DNA of 64,000 nt from RGIG6919 sp045531905 (GTDB lineage Bacteria > Bacillota > Clostridia > Lachnospirales > Lachnospiraceae), in the NCBI GenBank assembly GCA_045531905.1, contig JAZSEY010000021.1:1-64000 (forward strand). The letters run 5' to 3'. The notes beneath the pieces were generated by a model that did not search any database, had not been told where the DNA came from, and saw only the letters and a list, made by a program, of their open reading frames with translations. The stretch's first letter is position 1. Each line of letters begins with the position of its first letter. Positions 1-8,664 of the stretch are shown piece by piece. Position numbers and translations under genes: made by a program.

Positions 1-818
1 CTCGTCAGGTAGGTGTTCCTTACATCGTTGTATTCATGAACAAATGTGATATGGTAGACGATGAAGAGTTACTTGAATTAGTAGAAATGGAAATCACAGA
101 GCAGTTAGAAGAATATGAATTCACAGATTGCCCAATCGTTAAAGGTTCTGCATTAAAAGCTCTTGAAGATCCTCAGGGTGAATGGGGTGACAAGATCATG
201 GAATTAATGGCAGCAGTTGACTCCCATATTCCAGATCCACAGCGTGCTACAGATCAGCCATTCTTAATGCCAGTAGAGGACGTATTCACAATTACAGGTC
301 GTGGTACTGTTGCTACAGGTAGAGTAGAGCGTGGTGTGTTACACCTTAATGATGAAGTTGAAATCATCGGTGTTAAGGAAGATGTACAGAAGACAGTTAT
401 TACAGGTATCGAGATGTTCCGTAAGTTGTTAGACGAGGCTCAGGCTGGTGATAACATCGGTGCATTACTTCGTGGTATCCAGAGAACAGACATCGTTCGT
501 GGTCAGGTTTTAGCTAAGCCAGGTACAGTAAAGTGTCATACAAAGTTTACTGCTCAGGTTTACGTTTTAACTAAGGACGAGGGTGGTCGTCATACACCAT
601 TCTTCAACAACTATCGTCCACAGTTCTACTTCAGAACAACAGACGTTACTGGTGTTTGTAACTTACCAGAGGGTACAGAGATGTGTATGCCTGGCGATAA
701 CGTAGAGATGTCAATCGAGTTGATTCATCCAATCGCTATGGAGCAGGGTCTTACATTCGCTATCCGTGAGGGTGGTAGAACAGTAGGTTCTGGTCGTGTT
801 GCTACAATCGTAGAGTAA
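1..818 (+). CDS. tuf: Elongation factor Tu, 5' end outside the window
   Basis: This is the translational GTPase that carries aminoacyl-tRNA to the ribosome. The reading frame is open from base 3 and reads straight into the NKCDMVDDEELLELVEME segment (the guanine-binding NKxD motif), then domain II with the GRGTVATGRVERG signature and domain III with the C-terminal REGGRTVGSGRV tail. The first third, with the P-loop and switch I, lies outside the window. The stop is TAA at 816-818, followed by a strong terminator. The last 16 codons appear again with mostly synonymous differences at 10597-10650, so this 3' end may have been supplied by an integrated element. Identification as EF-Tu is certain. 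Confidence 0.98.
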   Translation, partial: RQVGVPYIVVFMNKCDMVDDEELLELVEMEITEQLEEYEFTDCPIVKGSALKALEDPQGEWGDKIMELMAAVDSHIPDPQRATDQPFLMPVEDVFTITGRGTVATGRVERGVLHLNDEVEIIGVKEDVQKTVITGIEMFRKLLDEAQAGDNIGALLRGIQRTDIVRGQVLAKPGTVKCHTKFTAQVYVLTKDEGGRHTPFFNNYRPQFYFRTTDVTGVCNLPEGTEMCMPGDNVEMSIELIHPIAMEQGLTFAIREGGRTVGSGRVATIVE

Positions 819-840
819 TCACATCACTTTAAGTAAATTC

Positions 841-874
841 AAGGCTTTCGAGGATTTCCTCGAAAGCCTTTTTT
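841..874 (+). terminator. Rho-independent terminator of tuf
   Basis: A 14-bp perfect stem (841-854 with 857-870) with a 2-nt loop is followed by a T run. It lies 22 bp after the tuf stop codon. The stem sequence differs from the terminator behind the second tuf end at 10673. Confidence 0.93.
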
Positions 875-1040
875 ACGTTTTGGAGTTTGTGTTTTGGGGC
901 TGTGGTTCTAGAATGGTTCTAAAATATTGTTGATTGTAGTCATTTTTTGTAGATGGTATAATGTGTGGCATAGGATTTAGTTTTCTGTTTTATGTTAGAA
1001 AAGATAATCTAAGACCTAGAAAAAAGGAAGAAAGACGAAA

Positions 1041-1961
1041 ATGAGTTTAGTGACAAGGATTGAAAAAGCAAAAAATAGAGCGAATGCATTAGCAAATTGT
1101 ACTGTTGAAAAATATAAGGAATTTGTGTGGAATTATAGTTTTCAGTCAGATTTAAAAAAGATAATTAATGATGATTTGATGCACAGTAATCCGGATAATT
1201 TATTTGAGGAATATAAAGAGTATTTCCTAACAAAAAAGTTGCCGACCAAAATAATTGATACTAACACAGTTTTCTATCGTGGACGAATAGGAAATGAGGT
1301 ATTATATGGTGCAGAGGATGATTATAATAAAAGCTTTATTCTGCCATATTATCGTAGCGGAATAGAAGCACCACCGCCAATATATACAGAAGGCGGAAGA
1401 TTTAACAGACAGGGAATATCTTATTTATATTTGGCAGATACCATAGAAACTTGTTTGGCGGAGGTACATTTACAGATTGGACAGAATTGTAGTGTGGGTG
1501 AGTTTAAATGTAAGAAAGAGATAGAAGTAATTGATTTAACAAAGTTTTGTGGCGATACAGAAATGGAGGTATGGCTTAAAATTTTGACACAACCTGTACA
1601 TAATGGAACAAAACATATATATAATATGACACGTTTTCTAGCAGATATATTTAAGAGCATAAATAGTAATGGGTTGTATTTTGAAAGTGTTCAAGCGGAG
1701 GGGAATAATATTGTTTGTTTTAATCCAGCTTTATTTGAACTTGTGGAATATAGTGAAAGAATTTATGCTGCTACTAAAATAAAATACAATTATCAGCAAG
1801 TGGAAGATTCGATACGAGAGTATGCTAAGAAAAGTGCGGGAAAAAGCATTAATTCATACAATGAGGAAGAAGAGGAAAAGAATAACAAGAAGTTTGAACA
1901 TTTAAATGATTGGATAGAGTATGAGAGCGAAAAAATAAAGAGGAAAGCTGAAGATAATTGA
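1041..1961 (+). CDS. RES-domain protein, candidate NAD+-degrading toxin
   Basis: This 306-residue protein has a central RES domain: YRGR at about residue 79, the GRFNRQG turn, and an ETCLAEV stretch carrying the conserved Glu. RES proteins of toxin-antitoxin pairs degrade NAD+ (known for the family). The N-terminal 75 residues and the charged C-terminal tail (many E and K after residue 270) are extra, so it is longer than the usual 150-200 residue RES toxin. RES toxins normally follow an Xre-type antitoxin gene; none is adjacent here. A start at ATG 1041 is supported by an AAGGAAG sequence upstream. Base composition is AT-rich, like the rest of the island. It may be an orphan toxin or a stand-alone defence effector. 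Confidence 0.8.
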   Translation: MSLVTRIEKAKNRANALANCTVEKYKEFVWNYSFQSDLKKIINDDLMHSNPDNLFEEYKEYFLTKKLPTKIIDTNTVFYRGRIGNEVLYGAEDDYNKSFILPYYRSGIEAPPPIYTEGGRFNRQGISYLYLADTIETCLAEVHLQIGQNCSVGEFKCKKEIEVIDLTKFCGDTEMEVWLKILTQPVHNGTKHIYNMTRFLADIFKSINSNGLYFESVQAEGNNIVCFNPALFELVEYSERIYAATKIKYNYQQVEDSIREYAKKSAGKSINSYNEEEEEKNNKKFEHLNDWIEYESEKIKRKAEDN

Positions 1962-2120
1962 TATTATAGTGTTTACATTGTGGAGAAAATTGCTGAATTA
2001 TATTTTGGGTTTTATGATGACAATCGCTATGGTATCTGTGCATAAAACCGGCAGGTTGTTTACAAAAAATACATTTCATAGGTAAGGTTTCTCCTAGATA
2101 GATTATAGTATGAAAAAATG

Positions 2121-2157
2121 CAGCCAGCGTATGATTTTGTAAAATCATAGGCGGTTG
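2121..2157. terminator. Strong hairpin after the RES gene, possible terminator
   Basis: A perfect 9-bp inverted repeat (TATGATTTT / AAAATCATA, 2-nt loop, 2130-2149) is extended outward by a GCAGCC/GGTTGC pairing and followed by an A/T-rich stretch with TTTTTT at about 2167. It lies in the 325-bp gap between the RES gene and the next gene. No other gene or RNA is evident in this gap. Confidence 0.5.
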
Positions 2158-2286
2158 CAAAATAAATTTTTTATGTTAGAGAGAAAGTAATATGTGTAAA
2201 TAAAAAATAGTCTATTATTTTATTGAAAGCGGTTGAAAACGGTAGTAAAATGTAGATAAAGGTAGCTTGTTTGAAAGGAGTATGAA

Positions 2287-2484
2287 ATGGCTAAAACAAA
2301 GAAGAATGGAACGTATTTGAATATTTGTATAGAAACTCCTATTTATGAAAAATTAGAAGCTTTATGCGTAGATGCAGGACAGACAAAAACAAAGGCTGTT
2401 GAAAGGGCATTGATGGCATATTTTGATGATTATGAGAGAACGCAACAGAGACTTAAGGCAATCGATATGGAGAGAAAAGAATAG
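2287..2484 (+). CDS. Small ribbon-helix-helix DNA-binding protein
   Basis: The protein has 65 residues: a basic N-terminus, a short strand (TYLNICIETP) and two helices (IYEKLEALCVDAG, KTKAVERALMAYFDDY). This is the ribbon-helix-helix layout of CopG/Arc-type repressors. An AAAGGAG ribosome binding site precedes ATG 2287. It lies 18 bp upstream of the methyltransferase fusion and is probably co-transcribed with it. By analogy with control proteins of restriction-modification loci it may regulate that operon (inference). It does not sit next to a recognisable toxin, so an antitoxin role is less likely. Confidence 0.7.
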   Translation: MAKTKKNGTYLNICIETPIYEKLEALCVDAGQTKTKAVERALMAYFDDYERTQQRLKAIDMERKE

Positions 2485-2502
2485 TTTCTGGAGGGGAGTA
2501 GT

Positions 2503-4674
2503 ATGGCAAGAAAATTGAAAGTGATAGAGAACAAGGCTCTTCCTAAAGGTGGCAATTCTATTTTGAATAATGCGAAGTATTCATCAGCGAATACAGATGA
2601 ATGGTATACCACATATGAAACAATAGCTGAAGAATTAGAACATTATAGAGAACAGTTTAGGAATAAAGTAGTTCTTTGTAATTGTGATGACCCATATGAA
2701 TCAAATTTTTGTTATTATTTTTTGAAACATTTTAATCAGCTTCAATTAAAAAAACTAATATGTACATCATATGCAGGTTCAAAAATCACTCAAATACAAG
2801 CAAATAGTAAATTATCAGCAAATACAAAAAATGTTAAAGATAAAAATAAATATTCTAAGAATGGTTATGTATTAATTGTAACTGAAATGCCGGGAAAAGC
2901 TGGGGAAGAAATAAGTGATGAAATAATCAAAACTGTAATAGAAAAAGAAGGTACAATTAACAAACTAAATGGTAGTGGAGATTTTAGTTCTGATGAATGT
3001 ATAGAATATTTGAAAGAATGTGATATATGTTGTACAAATCCGCCATTTAGTTTGTTTGCATCATTGTTTTCATTATTGACTAAATATGAAAAACAATATT
3101 TATTGATTGGAAATCAAAATGCCATAACATATAAAGAGATTTTTCCATACATAAAAGAGAATAAGGCATGGGTTGGATATCGTTTTGGAGATATGTCTTT
3201 TAGAGTACCAGATGATACAGAACCACGAAATACACGTTTTTGGGTAGATGAGTCGGGACAAAAGTGGAGAAGTTTAGGTAATGCAATGTGGTTGACAAAT
3301 CTTGATATGCCGAAAAGACATCAGGAGTTAATATTGACTGCACATTATGAACCGGAAAAACATCCTAAATATGATGATTTTGATGGAATAAATGTTCAAA
3401 AGGTTGCAGATATTCCGATGGATTATTTTGGTATTATGGGAGTACCTATAACGTATTTAAAATATCATAACGGAGAACAATTTGAAATAGTGGGTGAAGC
3501 AAATCATGGTTCGGATAATGAGTTTGATTTGTTTAAGCCAAGAGTAAATGGAAAGGAGCTGTTTAAACGTATTTTGATTAAGCGAATAGATAAAAAACCA
3601 TCAGAATTTAAGATTCTTGATTTATTTTGTGGTGCGGGAGGATTGTCTTGGGGAATGGATAAAAATCCATATTTTAAGACAATGGTAGCATTAGATTTTG
3701 ATGAGAATGCGGCAAATACTTTTAAAAAGAATATGCCTTATGCAGAAGTTGTTGTAGGGGATATTACAGATTCTAAGATAAAAGAGAATATAGTATCATT
3801 GGCAAAAAAGACGGGTGTAAATATGATAGTCGGTGGACCGCCGTGCCAAGGATATTCGATGAAAGGAAAAAAACTAGGATTGCAGGATCCACGTAATTTT
3901 TTGTTTAGAGAATATTTGGATTTGGTTCAAAGATTGCAACCGGATGTGTTTGTTATTGAAAATGTTAAAGGATTGCTTTTGTCTGCTAATGGATGGTTTA
4001 AGGATCAGATAGTTAGCACTATAGAAAACTTGGGATATACGGTAAGGTTTGGTATATTAAACGCGGCAAATTTTGGGGTGCCTCAAGCAAGAGAAAGGGC
4101 TATCTTTATTTGTTCAAAACATGGTGCGATTGAATTGCCGGAAGCAACCGTTAATAGTAAAGTGACGGTACGAGATGCAATTGAAGATTTGGCCTATTTA
4201 GAATCGAATGAAGGTGATTTTCAACAGGAGTACATTACAGAACCTAAAAGTGATTATCAAATTATGATGAGGGCCGGAAGCAAAAAGTTGTATAATCACA
4301 AAGCTTCTAATCATAAACAAATTGCTATTGATAAGTTAAAGCTGATTCCACCTGAGCAGGGTAAAGAATTTTTGCCAGAAGAGCTGCATGGTAAGCAGAA
4401 ATTTAAAACGACATGGGGAAGATTAAAATGGGATGAAGTATCACCAACTATTGATACAAGATTTGATGCATCCTCAAATGGAACGAATAATCACCCATTT
4501 TTGCACAGAGCCATTACTCCTAGAGAAGCAGCTAGAATACAGTCATTTGATGATAAGTTTATTTTTTATGGTTCTAAGGTGTATGTAAGAAAACAAGTAG
4601 GAAATGCAGTTCCGCCACTGCTTGCAAAGGCTATTGCGGATAAGATTGCAAAAACATTTGAATTGGGGGAGTAG
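2503..4674 (+). CDS. Fused DNA methyltransferase: EcoRI-type N6-adenine MTase plus C5-cytosine MTase
   Basis: One 723-residue polypeptide holds two complete methyltransferase halves. Residues about 20-350 match the EcoRI adenine methylase family: NPPF catalytic motif at 179-182 and a downstream LIGNQNAITYKEIFPYIKEN segment. Residues about 370-720 are a canonical C5 enzyme: DLFCGAGG at 373 (SAM binding), GGPPCQGYS with catalytic Cys448, ENVKG at 486, QARER at 528 and VGNAVPP at 699. Such a fusion would modify both an adenine and a cytosine of one site or of two strands, as is known for asymmetric (type IIS-like) recognition sites. The start at ATG 2503 has a GGAGGGGAG site in front. The next gene begins 3 bp after the stop, so the genes form an operon with the two downstream candidates for the endonuclease. 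Confidence 0.9.
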   Translation: MARKLKVIENKALPKGGNSILNNAKYSSANTDEWYTTYETIAEELEHYREQFRNKVVLCNCDDPYESNFCYYFLKHFNQLQLKKLICTSYAGSKITQIQANSKLSANTKNVKDKNKYSKNGYVLIVTEMPGKAGEEISDEIIKTVIEKEGTINKLNGSGDFSSDECIEYLKECDICCTNPPFSLFASLFSLLTKYEKQYLLIGNQNAITYKEIFPYIKENKAWVGYRFGDMSFRVPDDTEPRNTRFWVDESGQKWRSLGNAMWLTNLDMPKRHQELILTAHYEPEKHPKYDDFDGINVQKVADIPMDYFGIMGVPITYLKYHNGEQFEIVGEANHGSDNEFDLFKPRVNGKELFKRILIKRIDKKPSEFKILDLFCGAGGLSWGMDKNPYFKTMVALDFDENAANTFKKNMPYAEVVVGDITDSKIKENIVSLAKKTGVNMIVGGPPCQGYSMKGKKLGLQDPRNFLFREYLDLVQRLQPDVFVIENVKGLLLSANGWFKDQIVSTIENLGYTVRFGILNAANFGVPQARERAIFICSKHGAIELPEATVNSKVTVRDAIEDLAYLESNEGDFQQEYITEPKSDYQIMMRAGSKKLYNHKASNHKQIAIDKLKLIPPEQGKEFLPEELHGKQKFKTTWGRLKWDEVSPTIDTRFDASSNGTNNHPFLHRAITPREAARIQSFDDKFIFYGSKVYVRKQVGNAVPPLLAKAIADKIAKTFELGE

Positions 4675-4677
4675 CAT

Positions 4678-5580
4678 ATGAACAATGAAATGGCGTATTT
4701 GCTAGGAATGATTACTGGTAATGGAGAAATACAACGCGGGCCGACAGAGACAACGATTTCTATAGATATTCCTCATAAAAAAATGGAAACTGAATTTCAA
4801 AAAGATGTCGGAATATATGTTAAGGCGAGTATAACGGATATGCGTTCAATTCTTGAACCGTTATTGGGGACAAGCTTGTGTTTTTCACAAAGTCCTAATG
4901 TATCCCTTTTATCTTTTAGAAAGCCAAACGAAGATTATTTGATGCGTGAGATAATGAGATATATTGGCAATGCAACATCAGCAGACAATATTCGTATTTC
5001 GCCAGAAGTTTTTGAATTTGCGATGGATGAGAGAAAGCAATTTGTGAAGGGATTTGCAGATGTTACGGGGTATATTAGGCGAAGTAATTATGCGTTCACT
5101 GAGCCTAATTATAGAGTGTATTTTGAGATACCGCAGAATTGGGGATTGGTAACAGATTTTTCTAATTTATTAAAGAGTATAGACATTCCGGTTCAAAATA
5201 TAGATTGGGCTCATCCAAATATGAGGGATGGAAATCTTAAGAAGCATAATTCTGGATACCCGGATTTTTGGAAGAAAGAGCATCAAGTTAAAGTGTGGGC
5301 AGTTGAGTATCAACCGGTTGGATTTGCGGTTATACATAAGCAAGAGGCACTTGACTATTTTGCGGACAAACAAAGAATACATATAGAGATGGATAGACAA
5401 AAAACGGTTAATGAAGTGACTCATAGATATTATTGGGAGTTGACTGGTAGGCATAAAGACAAGCCAATTCATCCGGGAGAAGGGGATGAGTTTATTCCAG
5501 AACAGATTAGAGGTATTCATTTTAATAGTTGGACAGAAATAGCAGAAGCACTCGGATATAAGAAGGATATTGAGGAATGA
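4678..5580 (+). CDS. LAGLIDADG-like protein in a restriction-modification operon
   Basis: This 300-residue protein shows two LAGLIDADG-type helices: LLGMITGNGE at residues 8-17 and FVKGFADVTG at 122-131, spaced as in single-chain homing endonucleases. The usual catalytic acidic position is Asn15 in the first motif and Thr130 in the second, so nuclease activity from this domain is doubtful. It is sandwiched between the dual methyltransferase (3-bp gap) and a PD-(D/E)XK protein (ATGA overlap). I infer that it is the sequence-recognition subunit of the restriction enzyme and that cleavage is done by the next gene. It could also be an active nuclease with shifted active-site residues (Glu17, Asp128). 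I know no named family member for certain. Confidence 0.6.
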   Translation: MNNEMAYLLGMITGNGEIQRGPTETTISIDIPHKKMETEFQKDVGIYVKASITDMRSILEPLLGTSLCFSQSPNVSLLSFRKPNEDYLMREIMRYIGNATSADNIRISPEVFEFAMDERKQFVKGFADVTGYIRRSNYAFTEPNYRVYFEIPQNWGLVTDFSNLLKSIDIPVQNIDWAHPNMRDGNLKKHNSGYPDFWKKEHQVKVWAVEYQPVGFAVIHKQEALDYFADKQRIHIEMDRQKTVNEVTHRYYWELTGRHKDKPIHPGEGDEFIPEQIRGIHFNSWTEIAEALGYKKDIEE

Positions 5581-6053
5581 AAGAATCAGATTTATATGGC
5601 CCTATGAGGCAATGGTTAGAGCAATATTTGAAGGATAAGTACAAAGGGTATGAAATAATAGTCGAAGATACATCACTTGAACGGTTGGACAGAGCTTTAG
5701 CCCGGCATGGCATAGTACGTGAAATGGCAAATGGTGTAGATATTCAAATTGATGTGCTTGGGATTGCAAAGAAAAAGGGTGATATAAAAATAATATTTAT
5801 CGAAGCCAAAAAGACAAAGCTTACATTGAGAGATTTAGGACAACTTTGGGCATATTGCAAATTGGTTGATCCTGATGAGGCGTTTTTATTAACGTCGGAT
5901 GGCTTAGGTTCGTTAAATAAATTACTTAATTCATTCAGAAGAGAAGATTTGCTTGATTTTGGCGATAAGAAAAAAATAAAGAAAATGTGTGTGGGTAGAT
6001 GGGACGTCAAGACGAATAGCATTGACTTCCCTTCATTGATACCCAAAATATAA
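5577..6053 (+). CDS. PD-(D/E)XK nuclease-like protein, candidate restriction cleavage subunit
   Basis: This 158-residue protein has a PD-(D/E)XK core: IQIDVLG with Asp59, a following strand, then IIFIEAKK with Glu76 and Lys78, and a helix with the pattern LRDLGQLWAYCKL that is common in this fold. Its ATG overlaps the previous stop (ATGA), indicating translational coupling to the LAGLIDADG-like gene. The methyltransferase, recognition-like protein and nuclease together form a plausible three-gene restriction-modification system. The protein is short for a stand-alone type II enzyme, which fits a subunit role. The exact family is not recognised. Confidence 0.68.
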   Translation: MKESDLYGPMRQWLEQYLKDKYKGYEIIVEDTSLERLDRALARHGIVREMANGVDIQIDVLGIAKKKGDIKIIFIEAKKTKLTLRDLGQLWAYCKLVDPDEAFLLTSDGLGSLNKLLNSFRREDLLDFGDKKKIKKMCVGRWDVKTNSIDFPSLIPKI

Positions 6054-6068
6054 TAGGAGGAAAAAACT

Positions 6069-6407
6069 ATGGAGAGTATTGCAAAACAGTTGGATATGTT
6101 AATTAGAAGCAATGGGTTACCGGTATTTATCGAGGCGGAAGGTAGACCGTCAAGATTGGCCAATTTTTATGCGGATTATAATGCAAGGTATAGTCCGGCG
6201 GTTAATGGAAATACGGATGGGATTATTGTGCTTGAAAAAGATGCTAATAAGTGGGGATTGGAACTTCGTTTATATTTGCACTTTTGTCCTAGTGGCATTC
6301 AAGTAACTCGTAATAGAGTTTATAGAAAAGAATACGAATATCGAATTAATGATGTTGATGTAATTTGGGAGTTGTTTGATTTAGGATATAGAATAGGGTT
6401 AAACTAA
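6069..6407 (+). CDS. Hypothetical protein in the restriction-modification operon
   Basis: This 112-residue protein of unknown function starts at ATG 6069 after a TAGGAGG site and lies 15 bp behind the nuclease gene, so it is probably the last or next-to-last gene of that operon. It has an N-terminal helix (ESIAKQLDMLIRSNG), mixed alpha/beta content and no recognisable catalytic motif, signal peptide or membrane segment. A small accessory or control subunit is possible but not shown. Confidence 0.6.
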   Translation: MESIAKQLDMLIRSNGLPVFIEAEGRPSRLANFYADYNARYSPAVNGNTDGIIVLEKDANKWGLELRLYLHFCPSGIQVTRNRVYRKEYEYRINDVDVIWELFDLGYRIGLN

Positions 6408-6452
6408 GCAGTAATATATTTTAAAGAAGTTTTACTTAAGTGAGGTGACAAA

Positions 6453-6755
6453 ATGCTGACTCTTGTAGTATTTGAAACAGAAGAAGAACTCTGTGAGTTA
6501 ACCGGGCTGACAGAACATGAACTGTGGCAAAAAGGTTTTAATCTTGATGATTGGGAAATTGGTTTTCAATCAGAAGTTAAATTGCATAAGACACCAACGA
6601 AAAAAGACATAGAGAATGGATATCGTGAGAATGAATTAATTGCGTTATTCGATTTGCCGGCACATTGGTTGATGAGTCAAATGAACGCTTACTGTGTTGG
6701 TGCAAATTATGTATTTCTGGATGGGAAACATTACTATACAGTTCATCATGCATAA
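6453..6755 (+). CDS. Small acidic hypothetical protein
   Basis: This 100-residue protein is rich in Glu near its N-terminus (FETEEELCELTGLTEHEL). It starts at ATG 6453 behind a GTGAGGTGA site, 45 bp after the preceding gene, and is followed at once by a perfect terminator. No family is recognised. The LTGLTEHELWQKGFNLDDWEIGF part suggests a compact soluble domain. It may be the end of the restriction-modification operon. Confidence 0.55.
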   Translation: MLTLVVFETEEELCELTGLTEHELWQKGFNLDDWEIGFQSEVKLHKTPTKKDIENGYRENELIALFDLPAHWLMSQMNAYCVGANYVFLDGKHYYTVHHA

Positions 6756-6762
6756 TGTTATT

Positions 6763-6790
6763 AAAAAATGGCGACGTGTCGCCATTTTTT
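6763..6790 (+). terminator. Terminator closing the restriction-modification operon
   Basis: A perfect 13-bp inverted repeat AAAAAATGGCGAC / GTCGCCATTTTTT with a 2-nt loop lies 7 bp after the previous stop. The A-rich left arm means it can also act on the opposite strand. Confidence 0.93.
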
Positions 6791-6856
6791 AGACTGTGGT
6801 TATACAATGAAGCTTGCAATAAAAGGATAGAATCTGTAATATGCGAAAGAATATAA

Positions 6857-6885
6857 TTGACATAGTTTTTGTCAGCGAATATAAT
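6857..6885 (+). promoter_or_regulatory. Consensus promoter of the AbiE pair with an inverted repeat
   Basis: TTGACA (6857-6862), a 17-bp spacer and TATAAT (6880-6885) form a full consensus sigma-A promoter. A TGACA...TGTCA inverted repeat (6858-6862 and 6870-6874) lies between the boxes and is a possible operator. AbiEi antitoxins are known to repress their own promoter, so this fits autoregulation. Confidence 0.78.
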
Positions 6886-6940
6886 ATACTTAATAAAATA
6901 GAACAAATATATCCAAAATGTTAAGAGAGGAGAAGAGACG

Positions 6941-7564
6941 ATGCTATACAATTATATAAAAGAACATTACAAAGAAGCGGAGCCGATTTTCTTTTCGGAT
7001 TTGGAGCGTGAGGATATTACGAAGTCGGCGTTAAATCAGCAGTTGAAGAAACTCTGTGATAAAGGTTTGCTGCAGAAGTATGATACCGGAGTATATTTTA
7101 TACCTAAGAAGTCTTTGCTAAATTCTACCATAGGCCCTAATGCGGATATGGTGGCAAGATATCGTTTTATTTCCAAAGGAGATAATGTTGATGGTTTTTA
7201 TGGCGGCAATTCTTTTGCGAACCAGATAGGGATTACTACACAGGTTCCGCGGGTAGTTGAGATTGTGAGTAACAACACTAACTCGTCAGATAGAGAAGTC
7301 CGGATTGGCAACAGAAGATTTTATGTGAGAAAACCAATCGTACAGATAACAAAAGAGAATGTGTATGTACTACAGATGTTGGATCTTTTAAAAAATCTTG
7401 ATGCATATTTAGATTATTCTTATGATGAGGCACGGGAGAAATTTGCTGAGTATATAACGGTTCATGGAATAAAGAGAAGTGATGTGGATTTGTACATCAG
7501 AAAATACCCGCTGGCGACATTTAAATTTTATTATGAATTGGGGTTAGATCATGTACTTGCATAA
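6941..7564 (+). CDS. AbiEi-type antitoxin and transcriptional regulator
   Basis: This 207-residue protein starts with a winged-helix domain (FFSDLEREDITKSALNQQLKKLCDKGLLQKYDTGVYF). It is followed by the core typical of AbiEi/DUF6088 proteins, with GFYGGNSFANQIG and VEIVSNNT. In type IV AbiE systems this protein neutralises the AbiEii nucleotidyltransferase and represses the operon. The gene overlaps the toxin gene by 14 bp, which is the usual arrangement. The start at ATG 6941 has an AGAGAGGAG site upstream. Confidence 0.85.
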   Translation: MLYNYIKEHYKEAEPIFFSDLEREDITKSALNQQLKKLCDKGLLQKYDTGVYFIPKKSLLNSTIGPNADMVARYRFISKGDNVDGFYGGNSFANQIGITTQVPRVVEIVSNNTNSSDREVRIGNRRFYVRKPIVQITKENVYVLQMLDLLKNLDAYLDYSYDEAREKFAEYITVHGIKRSDVDLYIRKYPLATFKFYYELGLDHVLA

Positions 7565-8468
7565 AGAAAATAGAGAACTGTTTCGCGATGCAATTTTGCT
7601 GACTTCACAGAGGCTTGAAGTCAGTGAAGATATCGTAGAGAAAGATTATTACGTCACATTGATTTTGAAGAAGCTTTCTGCAATTGAATATCCGGTTGTG
7701 TTTAAAGGTGGTACATCTCTTTCCAAAGCATTTCAAGTTATAGACCGATTTTCGGAAGATATTGATATTACTTTTACAGAACATCTGGGAGAAGCAAGAA
7801 GGAAGAAGTTGAAGTATAGCATATTGAAGCCGATTGCTGATGAATTAGGACTTGTGATTCGTAACTTTGATTCTATCGAAAGTGATAAAAATCTGAATCA
7901 TTATGATTTCTATTATGAGTCGGTGGTGGGGGATAGAGTTATCAATGCCATTCCACCCTATGTTAAAATGGAAACTTCTTTAATGTCCTATGCATTTCCG
8001 ACAGAAGAACGGGAACTTGGAAATTATTTATTAGATGCTCTGGGAGCAGAGGAAGAGGAGCTTATTGCAACATATGATTTGGGTACATTTCCTATGCGTG
8101 TTCAGTCATTGAATCGTACATTGATTGATAAAGTTTTTGCTGTATGTGATTACTATTTGCAGGACAAGCCCCACAGAAATGCAAGACACCTCTATGATAT
8201 TTACAAACTGACAGAGCATGTGGATATAGATAGTGATTTCTTGGAACTTGTCAAAGAAGTTCGTGCGCACAGAATCGCTATGGGAAGCGAAATTGCTCCG
8301 GCAGCCCCTTTGGATGTGGATATTTTAGAGTTGGTTCAAAAGATTTGTGATGATGATTTTTACAAAGAAGATTACCGGGAAACTACGCTTAAGTTGATTT
8401 CGGATTCTTTGGAGTATGAGATGTTGAAAAAGCATTATAAGGAATTGGTGGAGAGAATATTTGGCTAA
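7551..8468 (+). CDS. AbiEii-type nucleotidyltransferase toxin
   Basis: This 305-residue protein has the nucleotidyltransferase core VFKGGTSLSKAF (about residues 50-61) and FSEDIDITF (about 69-77), whose Asp residues bind metal. The HNARHLYDIYKL segment further down is also characteristic. AbiEii toxins transfer nucleotides to RNA targets and cause abortive infection (known for the family). The start ATG 7551 overlaps the end of the antitoxin gene, so the pair is translationally coupled. All expected motifs are intact, so the toxin is probably functional. Confidence 0.88.
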   Translation: MYLHKENRELFRDAILLTSQRLEVSEDIVEKDYYVTLILKKLSAIEYPVVFKGGTSLSKAFQVIDRFSEDIDITFTEHLGEARRKKLKYSILKPIADELGLVIRNFDSIESDKNLNHYDFYYESVVGDRVINAIPPYVKMETSLMSYAFPTEERELGNYLLDALGAEEEELIATYDLGTFPMRVQSLNRTLIDKVFAVCDYYLQDKPHRNARHLYDIYKLTEHVDIDSDFLELVKEVRAHRIAMGSEIAPAAPLDVDILELVQKICDDDFYKEDYRETTLKLISDSLEYEMLKKHYKELVERIFG

Positions 8469-8472
8469 TATC

Positions 8473-8525
8473 TTTTCTACCCCAAAAGGTACAAAATGGG
8501 GTAGAAAACAAAGAGTGGGGTAGAA
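8473..8525. repeat. 12-bp inverted repeat with a third copy of one arm
   Basis: TTTTCTACCCCA (8473-8484) and TGGGGTAGAAAA (8497-8508) form a perfect inverted repeat just after the AbiEii stop. TGGGGTAGAA recurs at 8516-8525. It could be a terminator without a long T run, or a protein-binding site. Confidence 0.6.
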
Positions 8526-8543
8526 TAAATAGTTGGTGCTAAG

Positions 8544-8572
8544 GAAGTCGGATACGTCCGGCTTCTTTTTTT
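8544..8572 (+). terminator. Terminator between AbiE and the MerR operon
   Basis: Stem GAAGTCGGA / TCCGGCTTC (one G-T pair) with loop TACG is followed by seven T. Confidence 0.92.
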
Positions 8573-8612
8573 ATCCTAAAATATCAAAATAAAATAAAGA
8601 TTAAAAAAAACC

Positions 8613-8643
8613 TTGCTTTGCCCCAAGGACAATGTTGTATATT
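8613..8643 (+). promoter_or_regulatory. MerR-type promoter with 19-bp spacer
   Basis: TTGCTT (8613-8618) and TATATT (8638-8643) are separated by 19 bp, the over-long spacing typical of MerR-controlled promoters. The spacer region contains a palindrome, CCTTG...CAAGG (8611-8627). The promoter sits right in front of a merR-family gene, so autoregulation is likely. Confidence 0.75.
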
Positions 8644-8664
8644 GTAATAAAGGAGGTAGTACTG

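Noticed and set aside
6112..6306. Alternative 64-codon gene in another frame of the 6069-6407 gene
   Set aside because: It has no ribosome binding site and is contained within the better supported frame.
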